A stretch of DNA of 33,707 nucleotides from NCBI GenBank assembly GCA_050287725.1, contig JBNKCL010000038.1, positions 1 to 33,707 on the forward strand, in the 5' to 3' direction. The notes beneath the pieces are model-generated. The model searched no databases, was not told where the DNA came from, and saw nothing but the letters and a program-made list of their open reading frames with translations. A program made the translations under genes and the position numbers. Below, piece after piece: positions 1 through 7,629 of this stretch. Source of the stretch: CBFDBF01 sp050287725 (GTDB taxonomy: Bacteria; Pseudomonadota; Gammaproteobacteria; Chromatiales; Chromatiaceae). The number at the start of each line of letters is the position of its first letter. The first letter of the stretch is position 1.

Positions 1-375
1 ACACTGGTGGCCGCCGCACCGCCGATGGTCACCGAGGTCGCGCCGGTGAGGTTGGTGCCGGTGATGGTCACGTTGGTGCCGCCGGCCGTCGATCCGTAAT
101 TGGGACTGATACCGGTCACCGTGGGCGCGGCGACATAGGTATACAACCCGGTCCCGGTCCCGCTACCCGCCGAATTCGTCACCACAACGTCCTTCGCGCC
201 CACCGTACCTGCCGGGGTCGTCGCAGTAATGGTGGTGTCATTCACTACCACCACGCTGGTGGCCGACGCGCCCCCGATGGTCACACTCGTGGTACCGGTA
301 AAACCACTGCCGGTAATGGTGACGCCAGCGCCTCCTGCCGTCGGGCCGCTGCTTGGGCTGATTCCCGTGACGGCA
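1..375 (-). repeat. IPT/TIG repeat units, 84-residue period, in the surface protein
   Basis: Two units begin with closely similar text (VTGISPSSGPTAGG and VTGISPNYGSTAGG). The ATC codon of the first lies at 360-362 and that of the second at 108-110, so the period is 252 bp or 84 residues. Each unit continues with a GxxVTITGxxxTGxTSVTIGG pattern typical of IPT/TIG folds. The second unit runs off the window, so the repeat number is unknown. Confidence 0.8.
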
Positions 376-1568
376 GGAGTTGTGACAGGTGCGGTCGCAT
401 TGGCAATGGTGTAATTATCGAAAGTTATGTTGGAGGGAGCGCCATAGGCGATGCCGCCGCATCCGTCACTCCCGTACACGCCTGTAATTGAAACCTGAAA
501 TCCGGAAATACCGGTAAAGGCGGAGTAATTTCCAGTCCCAATAGTCTGTCCATCCACAGCAAATGAAGTACTAGGAGAACTTCCTCCAATTCCTGTAACC
601 GTAATCGTATAGTGGGCGCCGGTGGTGGGACCGCCGCAGGGATAATTTGTTACCGCGATACCGGTCAGGTCAAACGTAGCCAAGTTGGTACCATCGGCAT
701 TGATCGTGAAAGAATCCGTGACAGAACTTGTATAGGTGCTATCGAGGATGTAGAAACCATCCGCACCAGGTGTTGTATCTGCCGCCAGGTTATAACTGGT
801 ATTATTGGTAAAGGTAAAACCAGGGACAAAAGTGAGCAGTGACGTTGACGGTGTCGGATTCACCATCGCGGCCGTCACGTCTTTCAAACCGTTCGAAGGC
901 AGCGCCAACAAACGGCCGTATTCCGACATCGCCCGATTACTGATCGCCGATGCCGCGCCGATAACTCCGGTCTGCTTCTCCAGATCCCAGTTTCCACCCA
1001 AGACTTTGGGACCGGTAGCGTCTTTTGAAGCGGCGACCGCCGCGCCGGTGAAGCGGCCGATGCGTTCAACGAAGCGCTCCCCCACCGCACCTTGCGCGAC
1101 GTTACAACCGAATAATAAGATATCGCCATCGGCCCGCAGGGAATCGCCCCAGGTTTTCAACTCGGACCGGTAACGATCGAGATTGCCGTCCGTCAAACGC
1201 GTGCCGCCCAGCATCAGCTTTCCCGGCGCACCATGGGAAATAATCTGAATGCTGTCCAGATGACGGTAATCCTGCAGTGCGGTACTTATTTGCCGGATTC
1301 CATCGGAGTCACCGCGCAAAATGACTGCTTTGGCATCCGCCGCCATGCCCGACAGCAGCAATTGCTTGCCGCGCACGCCGGCATCAATAAACACAAGGGA
1401 GGAAGGCTGATTGACCGGGACAACCGGACCACCGACAGAAACGCTGTCTTCAGACGTTATCGCCTGCGGTGGCGAAATCGCCAGAATCAGAAAGAGAAAG
1501 AAAAGAACCGACTTCAGCAGCGAAATGGCTTTTTTTGGCGCCGACCATGGACATTTGGAGTCATCCAT
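1..1568 (-). CDS. Large surface/secreted protein, DUF4347-like domain plus IPT/TIG repeats (partial, C-terminus outside window)
   Basis: The minus-strand frame is open from an ATG at 1568 to the window edge (about 522 codons, no stop). The start is preceded by a purine-rich GGGAGGGG ribosome site. A hydrophobic stretch at about residues 18-35 (core SVLFFLFLILAI) after a basic start suggests an export signal. Residues about 58-215 match the DUF4347 type: FIDAGV, then IISHGAPGKLMLGG, DILLFGCNVA and a final region GGNWDLEK. This domain is known at the N-terminus of very large repeat adhesins and haemolysin-like proteins. It is followed by a Ser/Thr/Gly-rich beta-type region containing the N-glycine motif FTNNTSYNLAAD, and then by IPT/TIG immunoglobulin-like units of 84 residues. 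The full length cannot be seen. The DUF4347 assignment is from memory of the motif. Cell-surface localisation is inferred. Confidence 0.8.
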   Translation of the reverse strand, partial: MDDSKCPWSAPKKAISLLKSVLFFLFLILAISPPQAITSEDSVSVGGPVVPVNQPSSLVFIDAGVRGKQLLLSGMAADAKAVILRGDSDGIRQISTALQDYRHLDSIQIISHGAPGKLMLGGTRLTDGNLDRYRSELKTWGDSLRADGDILLFGCNVAQGAVGERFVERIGRFTGAAVAASKDATGPKVLGGNWDLEKQTGVIGAASAISNRAMSEYGRLLALPSNGLKDVTAAMVNPTPSTSLLTFVPGFTFTNNTSYNLAADTTPGADGFYILDSTYTSSVTDSFTINADGTNLATFDLTGIAVTNYPCGGPTTGAHYTITVTGIGGSSPSTSFAVDGQTIGTGNYSAFTGISGFQVSITGVYGSDGCGGIAYGAPSNITFDNYTIANATAPVTTPAVTGISPSSGPTAGGAGVTITGSGFTGTTSVTIGGASATSVVVVNDTTITATTPAGTVGAKDVVVTNSAGSGTGTGLYTYVAAPTVTGISPNYGSTAGGTNVTITGTNLTGATSVTIGGAAATS

Positions 1569-1749
1569 TCCCCCACCCCTCCCTTCGCGAAGAATCCTTC
1601 CCTGCACAGATTCGCGCATTTTGCCGTCGTTTTCAAGCAACTAAAACCATCCGGAGCAACTTTAGCCCTCCCCTGCTGGACGGACTATGGGGGCGCAGCA
1701 AGGAAGCCGCCTTAGCGAGATATGGAAAGCCAACTCCGCGAGCAACGAC

Positions 1750-1944
1750 TCAGGCCGTTTCAGTGACGAACGATATACGGACAAGACCCGGCCTTGGCCG
1801 CAAAAGAACCGCCCCAATACCGGTGTTTTTTAACGTCGCTTTAACCTTGGCCGTATCGCCGACCGCCAAAACGGCGACATAACCTGTCACTGGTTTCAGC
1901 TTTTCCCATCCGCCTTTGGCGACACACCACATGACGAGGCGCAT
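1750..1944 (-). CDS. Possible short protein or gene fragment, unknown function
   Basis: This 64-codon frame has a composition closer to protein than most short frames here: after residue 15 it reads as alternating hydrophobic and charged residues (for example YVAVLAVGDTAKVKATLK) and ends ISFVTETA. There is no convincing ribosome site at either ATG (1944 or 1932). It could be the tail of a decayed gene or chance. No family is recognised. Confidence 0.25.
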   Translation of the reverse strand: MRLVMWCVAKGGWEKLKPVTGYVAVLAVGDTAKVKATLKNTGIGAVLLRPRPGLVRISFVTETA

Positions 1945-1999
1945 GAAACAAAAACCAGACTATCCGCGGGGAGGAGTTTTCCCGAAAAAAGCAAAAAAA

Positions 2000-2028
2000 T
2001 ATTCTCAGAAAGGACTCTTGAATATAAA
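2000..2028 (+). promoter_or_regulatory. Possible promoter of the ArsB/NhaD-type transporter
   Basis: A TATAAA hexamer at 2023-2028 lies 17 bp after a weak TATTCT at 2000-2005. A transcript starting near 2035 would exclude any start codon upstream of 2060, which fits the start chosen for the transporter. The -35 element is poor. Confidence 0.3.
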
Positions 2029-2059
2029 CTGCGAAATCTTTGTTTTGAGATCGCGCCCC

Positions 2060-3418
2060 ATGGAACCATCTACACTGTCCGGCTACCTTTCCTGGAACAC
2101 CCCGATGCTGGTATCGGGGATCATTCTGATCGCCACCTTTATCGGTATCTTTACCGAAGGGGTGCACGGCTTCCACCGAACCAAGTTCGCCATGGCCGGT
2201 GCGGGCCTGATGATTCTGTTCGGACAGTGGTTCGGATTCTATAGCCCGCGACTGGCTGTCAACGCCATCGACTGGAACGTGGTCTTCCTGCTCGGCGGCA
2301 TGATGACCATCGTCGCCATCATGATCCCCACCGGCGGGTTTCAGCGGCTGGCCTATCGTATCGCCGAACTGAGCCGTGGCCGGCTCTTCCTGCTGATGGC
2401 CATGCTCGGTACGGCGGTGACCGTGGTCTCTTTGTTGCTCGACAATGTCACCACGGTGGTCATCTTCGGACCGTTGATCATCCTGATCTGCCGGGCGCTT
2501 AAGGTCAGCCCGGTTCCCTCCCTGTTAGCCGCCGCCCTGCTCTCCGATACCGGTGGCGTAGCCACCCTGGTGGGCGATCCCCCCAACCTGATGATCGGTT
2601 CGGCCGCCGGCATCGATTTCAACACCTTCCTGCTGCGGATGGGCGGCATTGTCTTCGTAGCCTGGTTCGCCATTCTCCTGGCTCAAAAGTGGCTGTTCCG
2701 CAAAGAATTGGCGGTTATTCCGGAGCAACAGGATTTCTCCGGCATGGGCGAGATCAAGGACAAACACACCTGGAACGTCGCGGTCGCGGTACTGGGCATC
2801 ATGGTAGTGTTGTTCGTGCTTCACAACGCCCTCGATTGGGAGCCCTGGTTCGTAGCCGCCATCGGCCTGACCCTGCTGGTCTTCCTCGGCCGCAACGTTG
2901 AGCTGGACAAGTCCTTTGCAGACGTGGAGATGAGCCTGCTGATGTTCTTCATCTCCCTGTTTATCGTGGTCGGAGGCGTGGAACAGAGCCATTTCCTCGA
3001 ATACCTGGGGCAGCACATCCGTCCTTTTGTCGAGTCGAACCTGCTGCTGGCCTCGATCCTCCTGATGTGGATGGCGGGATTCCTCTCGGCCATGATCGAC
3101 AACATCCCCTTCACCGCGGCGATGATCCCCATTTTGACAGGCATGGAGCAACAAGGAATCAACGTCACCCCTTTGTGGTGGGCGTTGGCCGTCGGTGTCG
3201 GCATGGGAGGTAACGGCACCCACCTGGGCTCAACCGCCAACGTTTTCATCGTTACTATTTCCGAGCGGCTCGCCAAGGACATCGGTGACGACAGCATGCG
3301 TATCACACCGGGACTCTGGTTCCGCAAGGGGACACCGGCCATGTTGCTGACCTTGCTGACCTCGTCGTTGCTGATGTGGCTGTTTTTTGATTTCTTCAGC
3401 GCACCTCTGCACCACTGA
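2060..3418 (+). CDS. ArsB/NhaD superfamily ion transporter (SLC13/CitMHS-like permease)
   Basis: A 452-residue multi-spanning inner-membrane protein, probably moving an anion or exchanging Na+ and H+. Visible ArsB/NhaD-family signatures are LLDNVTTVVIFGP at about residues 125-137 and, after a short loop, SDTGGVATLVGDPPNLMIG at about 160-178. The second half repeats the pattern with SAMIDNIPFTAAMIPI and GGNGTHLGSTAN, the pseudo-twofold arrangement usual for the superfamily. The reading frame extends upstream to 1916, but the extra 48 residues are basic and hydrophilic and a possible promoter lies inside them, so ATG 2060 is preferred. A second candidate is TTG at 2018 behind AGAAAGGA. Substrate cannot be assigned from sequence; arsenite, Na+/H+ and dicarboxylate or sulfate transport all occur in related proteins. 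Confidence 0.85.
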   Translation: MEPSTLSGYLSWNTPMLVSGIILIATFIGIFTEGVHGFHRTKFAMAGAGLMILFGQWFGFYSPRLAVNAIDWNVVFLLGGMMTIVAIMIPTGGFQRLAYRIAELSRGRLFLLMAMLGTAVTVVSLLLDNVTTVVIFGPLIILICRALKVSPVPSLLAAALLSDTGGVATLVGDPPNLMIGSAAGIDFNTFLLRMGGIVFVAWFAILLAQKWLFRKELAVIPEQQDFSGMGEIKDKHTWNVAVAVLGIMVVLFVLHNALDWEPWFVAAIGLTLLVFLGRNVELDKSFADVEMSLLMFFISLFIVVGGVEQSHFLEYLGQHIRPFVESNLLLASILLMWMAGFLSAMIDNIPFTAAMIPILTGMEQQGINVTPLWWALAVGVGMGGNGTHLGSTANVFIVTISERLAKDIGDDSMRITPGLWFRKGTPAMLLTLLTSSLLMWLFFDFFSAPLHH

Positions 3419-3493
3419 ATAAACATGTGATCGCAATCGTATCCGGCACGCGCAGCCGAAGATGCTATTTGAAATGAAAGCCACCTTTCTTCA

Positions 3494-3516
3494 ACGGCAT
3501 CCCTGAGAAATGCCGT
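3494..3516. terminator. Stem-loop between convergent genes
   Basis: ACGGCAT at 3494-3500 pairs with ATGCCGT at 3510-3516 across a 9-base loop. It lies between the stop codons of two converging genes (3418 and 3532). There is no T-tract on either side, so intrinsic termination is doubtful. Confidence 0.3.
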
Positions 3517-3531
3517 GACCGGGCGATACGT

Positions 3532-3816
3532 CTATTGCGACCCGCTTTCCGGTGGCGCATCCGCCTGTAAACCGGACGCCTCCTGGTCTGGTTGCGGATT
3601 ATTTGTTTCGGAAATTTGTTTGAACCATTTTAATGTGAGTGAAAATGCCTGATTCAGCCGCCCCCCGTCCTCCACGGCATGAATCGTCACCATAACCGCG
3701 ACAAACAGACAGAGCGCACCAACGGCGGAGACAAACAACGCGATAACGGTGCCACGGGGTGATACCGCTTTTCCTGTCGCCTTCATCTGGCCACCCAACC
3801 TGCAAACCCGGTCCAT
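3532..3816 (-). CDS. Small membrane protein, unknown function
   Basis: A 94-residue product with one clear membrane span at about residues 23-45 (VIALFVSAVGALCLFVAVMV), a short basic N-terminus and a polar, Pro/Gln/Asp-rich C-terminal tail of about 30 residues. This suggests a single-pass inner-membrane protein. The ATG at 3816 has CGGAAAC upstream; an ATG at 3786 (residue 11) behind GGGTGG is an alternative and would still keep the whole span. No family is recognised. It converges with the transporter and has no same-strand neighbour within 680 bp upstream, so it is probably monocistronic if expressed. Confidence 0.5.
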   Translation of the reverse strand: MDRVCRLGGQMKATGKAVSPRGTVIALFVSAVGALCLFVAVMVTIHAVEDGGRLNQAFSLTLKWFKQISETNNPQPDQEASGLQADAPPESGSQ

Positions 3817-4496
3817 GAGTTTCCGCGACCGTCAAAGGAATCGTCCAAAGGCGATAGGACGCCGAGGCGATGCCGGATGCACCACATCGTAATGTTATGT
3901 ATTTGTTTGGCGAGTCCTGTTCGACGACAACCGGAATCCGCGCCCGAACAGATGGATCGTCCTATAACAACAAAGCTCATGCGCCAGCCCCTCCCTGACT
4001 CATCCCTGACGTCGCCGCTCCGGTTTTGCGGCCATTTAGACTTGGTCCACGAAAGCGACCCTGCAGGAGAAACGACGACGCTGGTATAAACCACACACCA
4101 AACGATTAAGGCTCATAAATGGCGTGAATTCAAGAGCCCTTTAAATCCTAAGCTTGCTTTCATTTCAGGGTACCGACTGCCTGCGCGCTCCCAGAGAGCT
4201 GGCATAAAAAATTTCACTTCGGGTCCCACCGGAAAACTCAGGAACTTGATTACTAATCCGCTCCCAACCCACTTCCTGAGAAGCGGGGACTCACAAACCT
4301 ATTCTTGCGAGTCCCCGGAATGAAGCAAATGCGACAACCCCGAAACCATCAGAGTCGCAAGAAATTGACAACACCTCGGGGGGAATCCGCGAAAGGAGAA
4401 ATCGGTGGGATCCGTATCGGCAAGCTGGCCGTCAACATCATCGGCATGCTGCCGTACCGTTGCCACTTTGCATCAACGCAGGATGACAATCTCCCT
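3817..4496. other. Gene-poor stretch with stem-loops
   Basis: No convincing coding frame occurs in these 680 bases; the short frames present lack ribosome sites and protein-like composition. The stretch contains a 7-bp inverted repeat (CTGTTCG at 3917-3923 with CGAACAG at 3945-3951) and two adjacent stem-loops at 4237-4316, listed separately. It separates the small membrane protein from the 3' end of the TetR gene. Confidence 0.5.
4237..4316. other. Two tandem stem-loops, possible structured RNA or decayed element end
   Basis: Stem 1 pairs CTCAGGAA (4237-4244) with TTCCTGAG (4273-4280). Stem 2 pairs GGGGACTC (4285-4292) with GAGTCCCC (4309-4316) and continues inward with CAA/TTG after one A-C mismatch, giving a 12-step stem with an 8-base loop. 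No T-tract follows either stem. Function unknown. Confidence 0.4.
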
Positions 4497-5132
4497 TCAG
4501 ACAGACGGCATTGAGACCTGCCGCTCATCCACACCGAGAATGGCGAGGATCTGTTTCTGGGCCGCCGCCAGGATATTCCGCTGTTCCTCCTCCTGCGGAA
4601 TGCTGCGGGCGATGGCCACGGCACCGATCAGAGCGGCCAGAATGGCGCGCGCCTTCTCCGCCACGGCCTCCGCATCGGCGGGGATCGGAAGCCTTTTCAG
4701 CCGGCTCAATGCGGTGATGCGGGTCTCCAGCACCTTCTTCAGGTTCAGGTAGGCCTCTTCATAAAGTTTTTTTATCTTTCCGTTTTCACTGCCGATCTCG
4801 TTGAACAGGATGGCTTCGGGGCTGGGATCATCCTTGCGCGCCAACTCGCGCAGATTCAGATAATCACTGACCAATGCGGTCAAGTGTTTGATGGAGAATG
4901 ATTTTTTGGCAAAGCGCGCCGCCCGGCTCCGGCGCAGGATCTCCATAAACGAGGCGTTATAGAGTTCCTCCTTGGATTTGAAATGGGCATAAAAGGCGCC
5001 ATGGGTCAGGCGCGCCAGCTTCATGATCTGACTGATCGACACCCGTTCAAACCCGTAGCGGCAAAACAGCTCGGTAGCCGATTTCAGGATACGGTTTTTG
5101 GTCTCGAGTTTATGACTCTTTGGGTATGGCAT
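4497..5132 (-). CDS. TetR/AcrR-family transcriptional regulator
   Basis: A 211-residue, one-component repressor-type protein. Residues about 12-58 form the TetR DNA-binding domain: ILKSATELFCRYGF, then the helix-turn-helix with ISQIMKLARLTHGAFYAHF, and the usual KSKEELY just after it. The remainder is all-helical, as in ligand-binding domains of this family, with no recognisable ligand motif. It is transcribed divergently from the FabF-type ketosynthase with 94 bp between the starts. TetR proteins usually control their divergent neighbour and themselves, so the ketosynthase gene is the most likely target; the ligand could be an acyl-CoA or fatty acid, but that is inference only. Confidence 0.88.
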   Translation of the reverse strand: MPYPKSHKLETKNRILKSATELFCRYGFERVSISQIMKLARLTHGAFYAHFKSKEELYNASFMEILRRSRAARFAKKSFSIKHLTALVSDYLNLRELARKDDPSPEAILFNEIGSENGKIKKLYEEAYLNLKKVLETRITALSRLKRLPIPADAEAVAEKARAILAALIGAVAIARSIPQEEEQRNILAAAQKQILAILGVDERQVSMPSV

Positions 5133-5166
5133 CTTGGATCCCCGCCCCCGGCAATGGGTTGAATAT

Positions 5167-5188
5167 TATCTTGATCATATTGTAGATA
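5167..5188. promoter_or_regulatory. Candidate TetR operator
   Basis: TATCT at 5167-5171 and AGATA at 5184-5188 form an imperfect 22-bp inverted repeat in the TetR-fabF spacer. It overlaps the possible -35 element of the fabF promoter, a typical place for a repressor. The inner bases are not symmetric, so this is tentative. Confidence 0.35.
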
Positions 5189-5198
5189 AAGGTATTGT
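5171..5198 (+). promoter_or_regulatory. Possible promoter of the fabF-type gene
   Basis: TTGATC at 5171-5176 and TATTGT at 5193-5198 are separated by 16 bp, 28 bp before the start codon at 5227. The spacer is AT-rich compared with the surrounding genes. Confidence 0.4.
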
Positions 5199-5226
5199 TT
5201 GATTCACTACTAATCGCGGAATTACC

Positions 5227-6492
5227 ATGCAGTCTCCTATCGTTATCACCGGTATCGGAATGGTCAGCCCGCTGGGTTGCGGCGCGGAAACCGTCTGGAA
5301 GCGCCTGACCGAGGCCCGTTCGGGCGTTGTCCCCATCGACCGTTTCGACACCACCGATTTCCCGGTGCGTATCGCCGGGCTGGTGCCCGACCGCGCGCGC
5401 GACCCCGAGGCCGGCCTCGACCCGGATGCCGTGATTGAGGCGAAAGAGCGCAAGAAGATCGACCTCTTCACATTCTACGCCCTGGCGGCGGCCCAGGAGG
5501 CCCTCCAGCAAGCCGGCTGGTTTCCGGAATCGGAGACCGCGCAACGGGCCACCGCCACCATCGTGGCCACCGGCATCGGGGGATTCCCCACCATCACCTC
5601 GGCCCAACAGATCCTGGACAGCCGCGGCTACCGCCGGTTGTCGCCGTTTACCGTCCCGGCGTTCCTCGCCAACATGGCGAGCGGCAATCTATCGATCCGC
5701 TACGGATTCAAGGGACCGCTGGGTTGCCCGGTGACCGCGTGCGCCGCCGGGATTCAGGCGATCGGCGACGGGATGCGGCTGATCCGCAGCGGCGAGGCCG
5801 AGGTCGCGCTGGTGGGCGGCGCCGAGGGCTGTGTCGATCCCCTGGCCCTTGGGGGGTTTCACGCCCTGAAGGCCCTCTCCACCCGCAACGAAGATCCCGC
5901 GCGCGCCTCGCGCCCGTTCGACCGTGATCGCGACGGCTTCGTCATGGGCGAAGGGGCAGGACTGATGGTAATCGAAACCCTGGAACATGCCGAACGCCGC
6001 GGCGCCACCCCGCTGGCCGTTCTCAGCGGTTACGGCACCAGCGCCGATGCCTACCACATCACCTCCGGCCCGGAGGACGGTTCCGGCGCCGCGGCGGCGA
6101 TCCGCAGTGCGCTCAAGATGGCGGGCTTGCGTGAGGGCGATATCGACTATGTCAACGCCCATGCCACCTCCACCCCGGTGGGCGATCGGGCGGAGATCGC
6201 CTCGCTGCGAAACGTGTTTGGGGAGGCACTGCCGCAACTGCCGATCTCCTCCACCAAATCGGCCATCGGCCACCTGCTGGGAGCGGCCGGCGGGGTGGAG
6301 AGCATCTTCTCGGCGCTGGCGGTCCGTGACGACCTGCTGCCGCCGACCCTCAATCTGGATCAGGTCGACGAGACCATGGCCGACCTGGATTTTGTGCCGA
6401 ACCGGGCGCGCTCCCACACCGTACGCCACGCCCTCTGCAACGGCTTCGGCTTCGGCGGCGTAAATGCGGCGCTGATCGTAAGCAAAGTGTGA
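5227..6492 (+). CDS. fabF: Beta-ketoacyl-ACP synthase II-type enzyme (FabF-like)
   Basis: A 421-residue cytoplasmic condensing enzyme expected to extend acyl chains by decarboxylative condensation with malonyl-ACP. The thiolase-fold signatures are complete: N-terminal VITGIGMVSPLG, nucleophile Cys172 in VTACAAG, His312 in NAHATSTPVGD, Lys344 and His349 in KSAIGHLLGAAGG, and the glycine-rich end NGFGFGGVNAAL. The length is normal for FabF. The start ATG has a weak GGA nearby. The gene stands alone next to a TetR regulator rather than beside acpP and fabG, so it is more likely a secondary, regulated ketosynthase than the housekeeping copy. It could also be a FabF-like enzyme of a special lipid or polyketide route, but no other such genes are nearby. 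Confidence 0.9.
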   Translation: MQSPIVITGIGMVSPLGCGAETVWKRLTEARSGVVPIDRFDTTDFPVRIAGLVPDRARDPEAGLDPDAVIEAKERKKIDLFTFYALAAAQEALQQAGWFPESETAQRATATIVATGIGGFPTITSAQQILDSRGYRRLSPFTVPAFLANMASGNLSIRYGFKGPLGCPVTACAAGIQAIGDGMRLIRSGEAEVALVGGAEGCVDPLALGGFHALKALSTRNEDPARASRPFDRDRDGFVMGEGAGLMVIETLEHAERRGATPLAVLSGYGTSADAYHITSGPEDGSGAAAAIRSALKMAGLREGDIDYVNAHATSTPVGDRAEIASLRNVFGEALPQLPISSTKSAIGHLLGAAGGVESIFSALAVRDDLLPPTLNLDQVDETMADLDFVPNRARSHTVRHALCNGFGFGGVNAALIVSKV

Positions 6493-6531
6493 GCCGCAGA
6501 CGACCGTCTGTGCAGTACTCTCAACAATCCC

Positions 6532-6864
6532 TCACTCGATAAACCGGCCGATGATACGGTGATTCCCCTTGATCTCGCGTATCATCCGGTCATAGTGCCG
6601 CATACGGATAATGGAGTGGATGATCAGATAGGCGCCAAAAACTGTGAGAGCAAGGTTCAGAAATCCCAACGGAATCAGCAAATGAAGAACGTTGAGGACA
6701 TCGTAGTATCTTGAGGTCGCCACCAGGACGCTCATCACCGACATCGGAAGTATCAACACCGCGATCCCGGTACGCATCACCGCCAGGGAGGTGCGCTTTT
6801 CCGCCAGCACCAGTTGCGCTTCACCAATCGCGACCGAGCTTGTTTCGCCCCGATCCTCTTCCAT
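6532..6864 (-). CDS. DUF202/YidH-like small membrane protein
   Basis: A 110-residue protein with the family signature AEKRTSLAVMRTGIAVL at about residues 21-37 (compare the usual ANERT-FLAWLRT pattern), followed by two or three hydrophobic segments (about 28-50 and 59-85) and a basic C-terminal tail. The start ATG at 6864 lies behind AGAGGTG at good spacing. DUF202 proteins are small inner-membrane proteins of unknown function. It is divergent from the deaminase gene with 177 bp between, and it converges with fabF. Confidence 0.7.
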   Translation of the reverse strand: MEEDRGETSSVAIGEAQLVLAEKRTSLAVMRTGIAVLILPMSVMSVLVATSRYYDVLNVLHLLIPLGFLNLALTVFGAYLIIHSIIRMRHYDRMIREIKGNHRIIGRFIE

Positions 6865-7041
6865 CTCAGAACACCTCTTCTCGATTCTTTCCAGCTTACG
6901 CTTTGGCTACCCCAGAGGTTCGCCCATTTTATTCCCGCATTCAAGCGGCAAGCGACCCTATCGCGGATTTCCAAGCCGGTCTATAAAGGATAGAAGGATG
7001 GAACAGACAGGCGGGCGCAGACGCGCGAACAGAGGGGAGCG

Positions 7042-7629
7042 ATGTTCAAACAGGCATCCAGAGTCGAATTCTTTCTGCCCGAGTGGCTGGCGGAATTTGC
7101 GGCGGACCGGGAAACGATACCGGATATGGATGAGCGGATGTCCTTTGTGATCGCCGCCGCCCGTCGCAACACCGAAGAAAGCACCGGCGGTCCGTTCGCC
7201 TCGGCGATCTTCGAGCGGGATTCCGGGCGGCTGGTGGCATTGGGCGTGAACCGTGTCTGTACCGAGGATCTCTCCATCATGCATGCGGAAATAATCGCCC
7301 TCACTCTGGCACAACGGAAGCTGGAGACATACGATCTGGGGGCGGAACACCTGCCGGCGCATGAACTGATCTCCAGTACCGAGCCATGCGCCATGTGCCT
7401 GGGCGCAATCGCCTGGTCGGGAATCCGTCGGGTGGTGGTCGGCGCCCGCGACCAGGATGCGCGCGAGGTTGGTTTCGACGAGGGACCAAAACCGCATGAC
7501 TGGGCGGCCGAACTCAGGCAACGGGGGATCGAGGTGATCTGCGACATCCGGCGGGAAGACGCAAGGAAGGTGTTACGGGAGTACGCCGCGAAGGGCGGCT
7601 TGATCTATAACCCGCGAACCCCGGCCTAG
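7042..7629 (+). CDS. Nucleoside/guanine deaminase-like protein (cytidine deaminase superfamily)
   Basis: A 195-residue zinc-dependent deaminase. The two catalytic motifs are visible: His81-Ala-Glu83 (IMHAEI) and Pro115-Cys116-Ala-Met-Cys119 (STEPCAMCLGAI), with His81, Cys116 and Cys119 as expected zinc ligands and Glu83 as proton shuttle. TGGPFASAIF at about 48-57 resembles GuaD-type guanine deaminases more than TadA tRNA deaminases. The start is supported by AGAGGGGAGCG directly upstream. Purine salvage (guanine to xanthine) is the likely role, but substrate prediction within this family is unreliable. The stop codon overlaps the stop of the convergent antiporter gene. Confidence 0.85.
   Translation: MFKQASRVEFFLPEWLAEFAADRETIPDMDERMSFVIAAARRNTEESTGGPFASAIFERDSGRLVALGVNRVCTEDLSIMHAEIIALTLAQRKLETYDLGAEHLPAHELISSTEPCAMCLGAIAWSGIRRVVVGARDQDAREVGFDEGPKPHDWAAELRQRGIEVICDIRREDARKVLREYAAKGGLIYNPRTPA

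Larger units (their letters stand above)
1569..2059. other. Intergenic stretch between the surface protein and the transporter
   Basis: This is a divergent spacer of 491 bp. The part near 2000-2059 carries a possible promoter for the transporter. The part next to 1568 holds the ribosome site of the surface protein. In the middle, a minus-strand frame 1750-1944 looks weakly coding (see separate entry). Nothing else is recognisable. Confidence 0.5.

Noticed and set aside
3917..3951. CTGTTCG/CGAACAG inverted repeat
   Set aside because: A 7-bp stem with a 21-base loop and no flanking gene start or T-tract; likely chance.
3783..4094. A 103-codon minus-strand frame overlapping the start of the small membrane protein gene
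   Set aside because: Composition is not protein-like and there is no ribosome site.
4217..4232. CTTCGGGTCCCACCGG resembles the T-loop and 3' stem of a tRNA
   Set aside because: No matching acceptor, D or anticodon stems are found upstream; it is a short chance resemblance.
7626..7629. Overlap of deaminase and antiporter stop codons (CTAG)
   Set aside because: Convergent genes sharing a few stop bases are common in dense genomes and carry no special meaning here.
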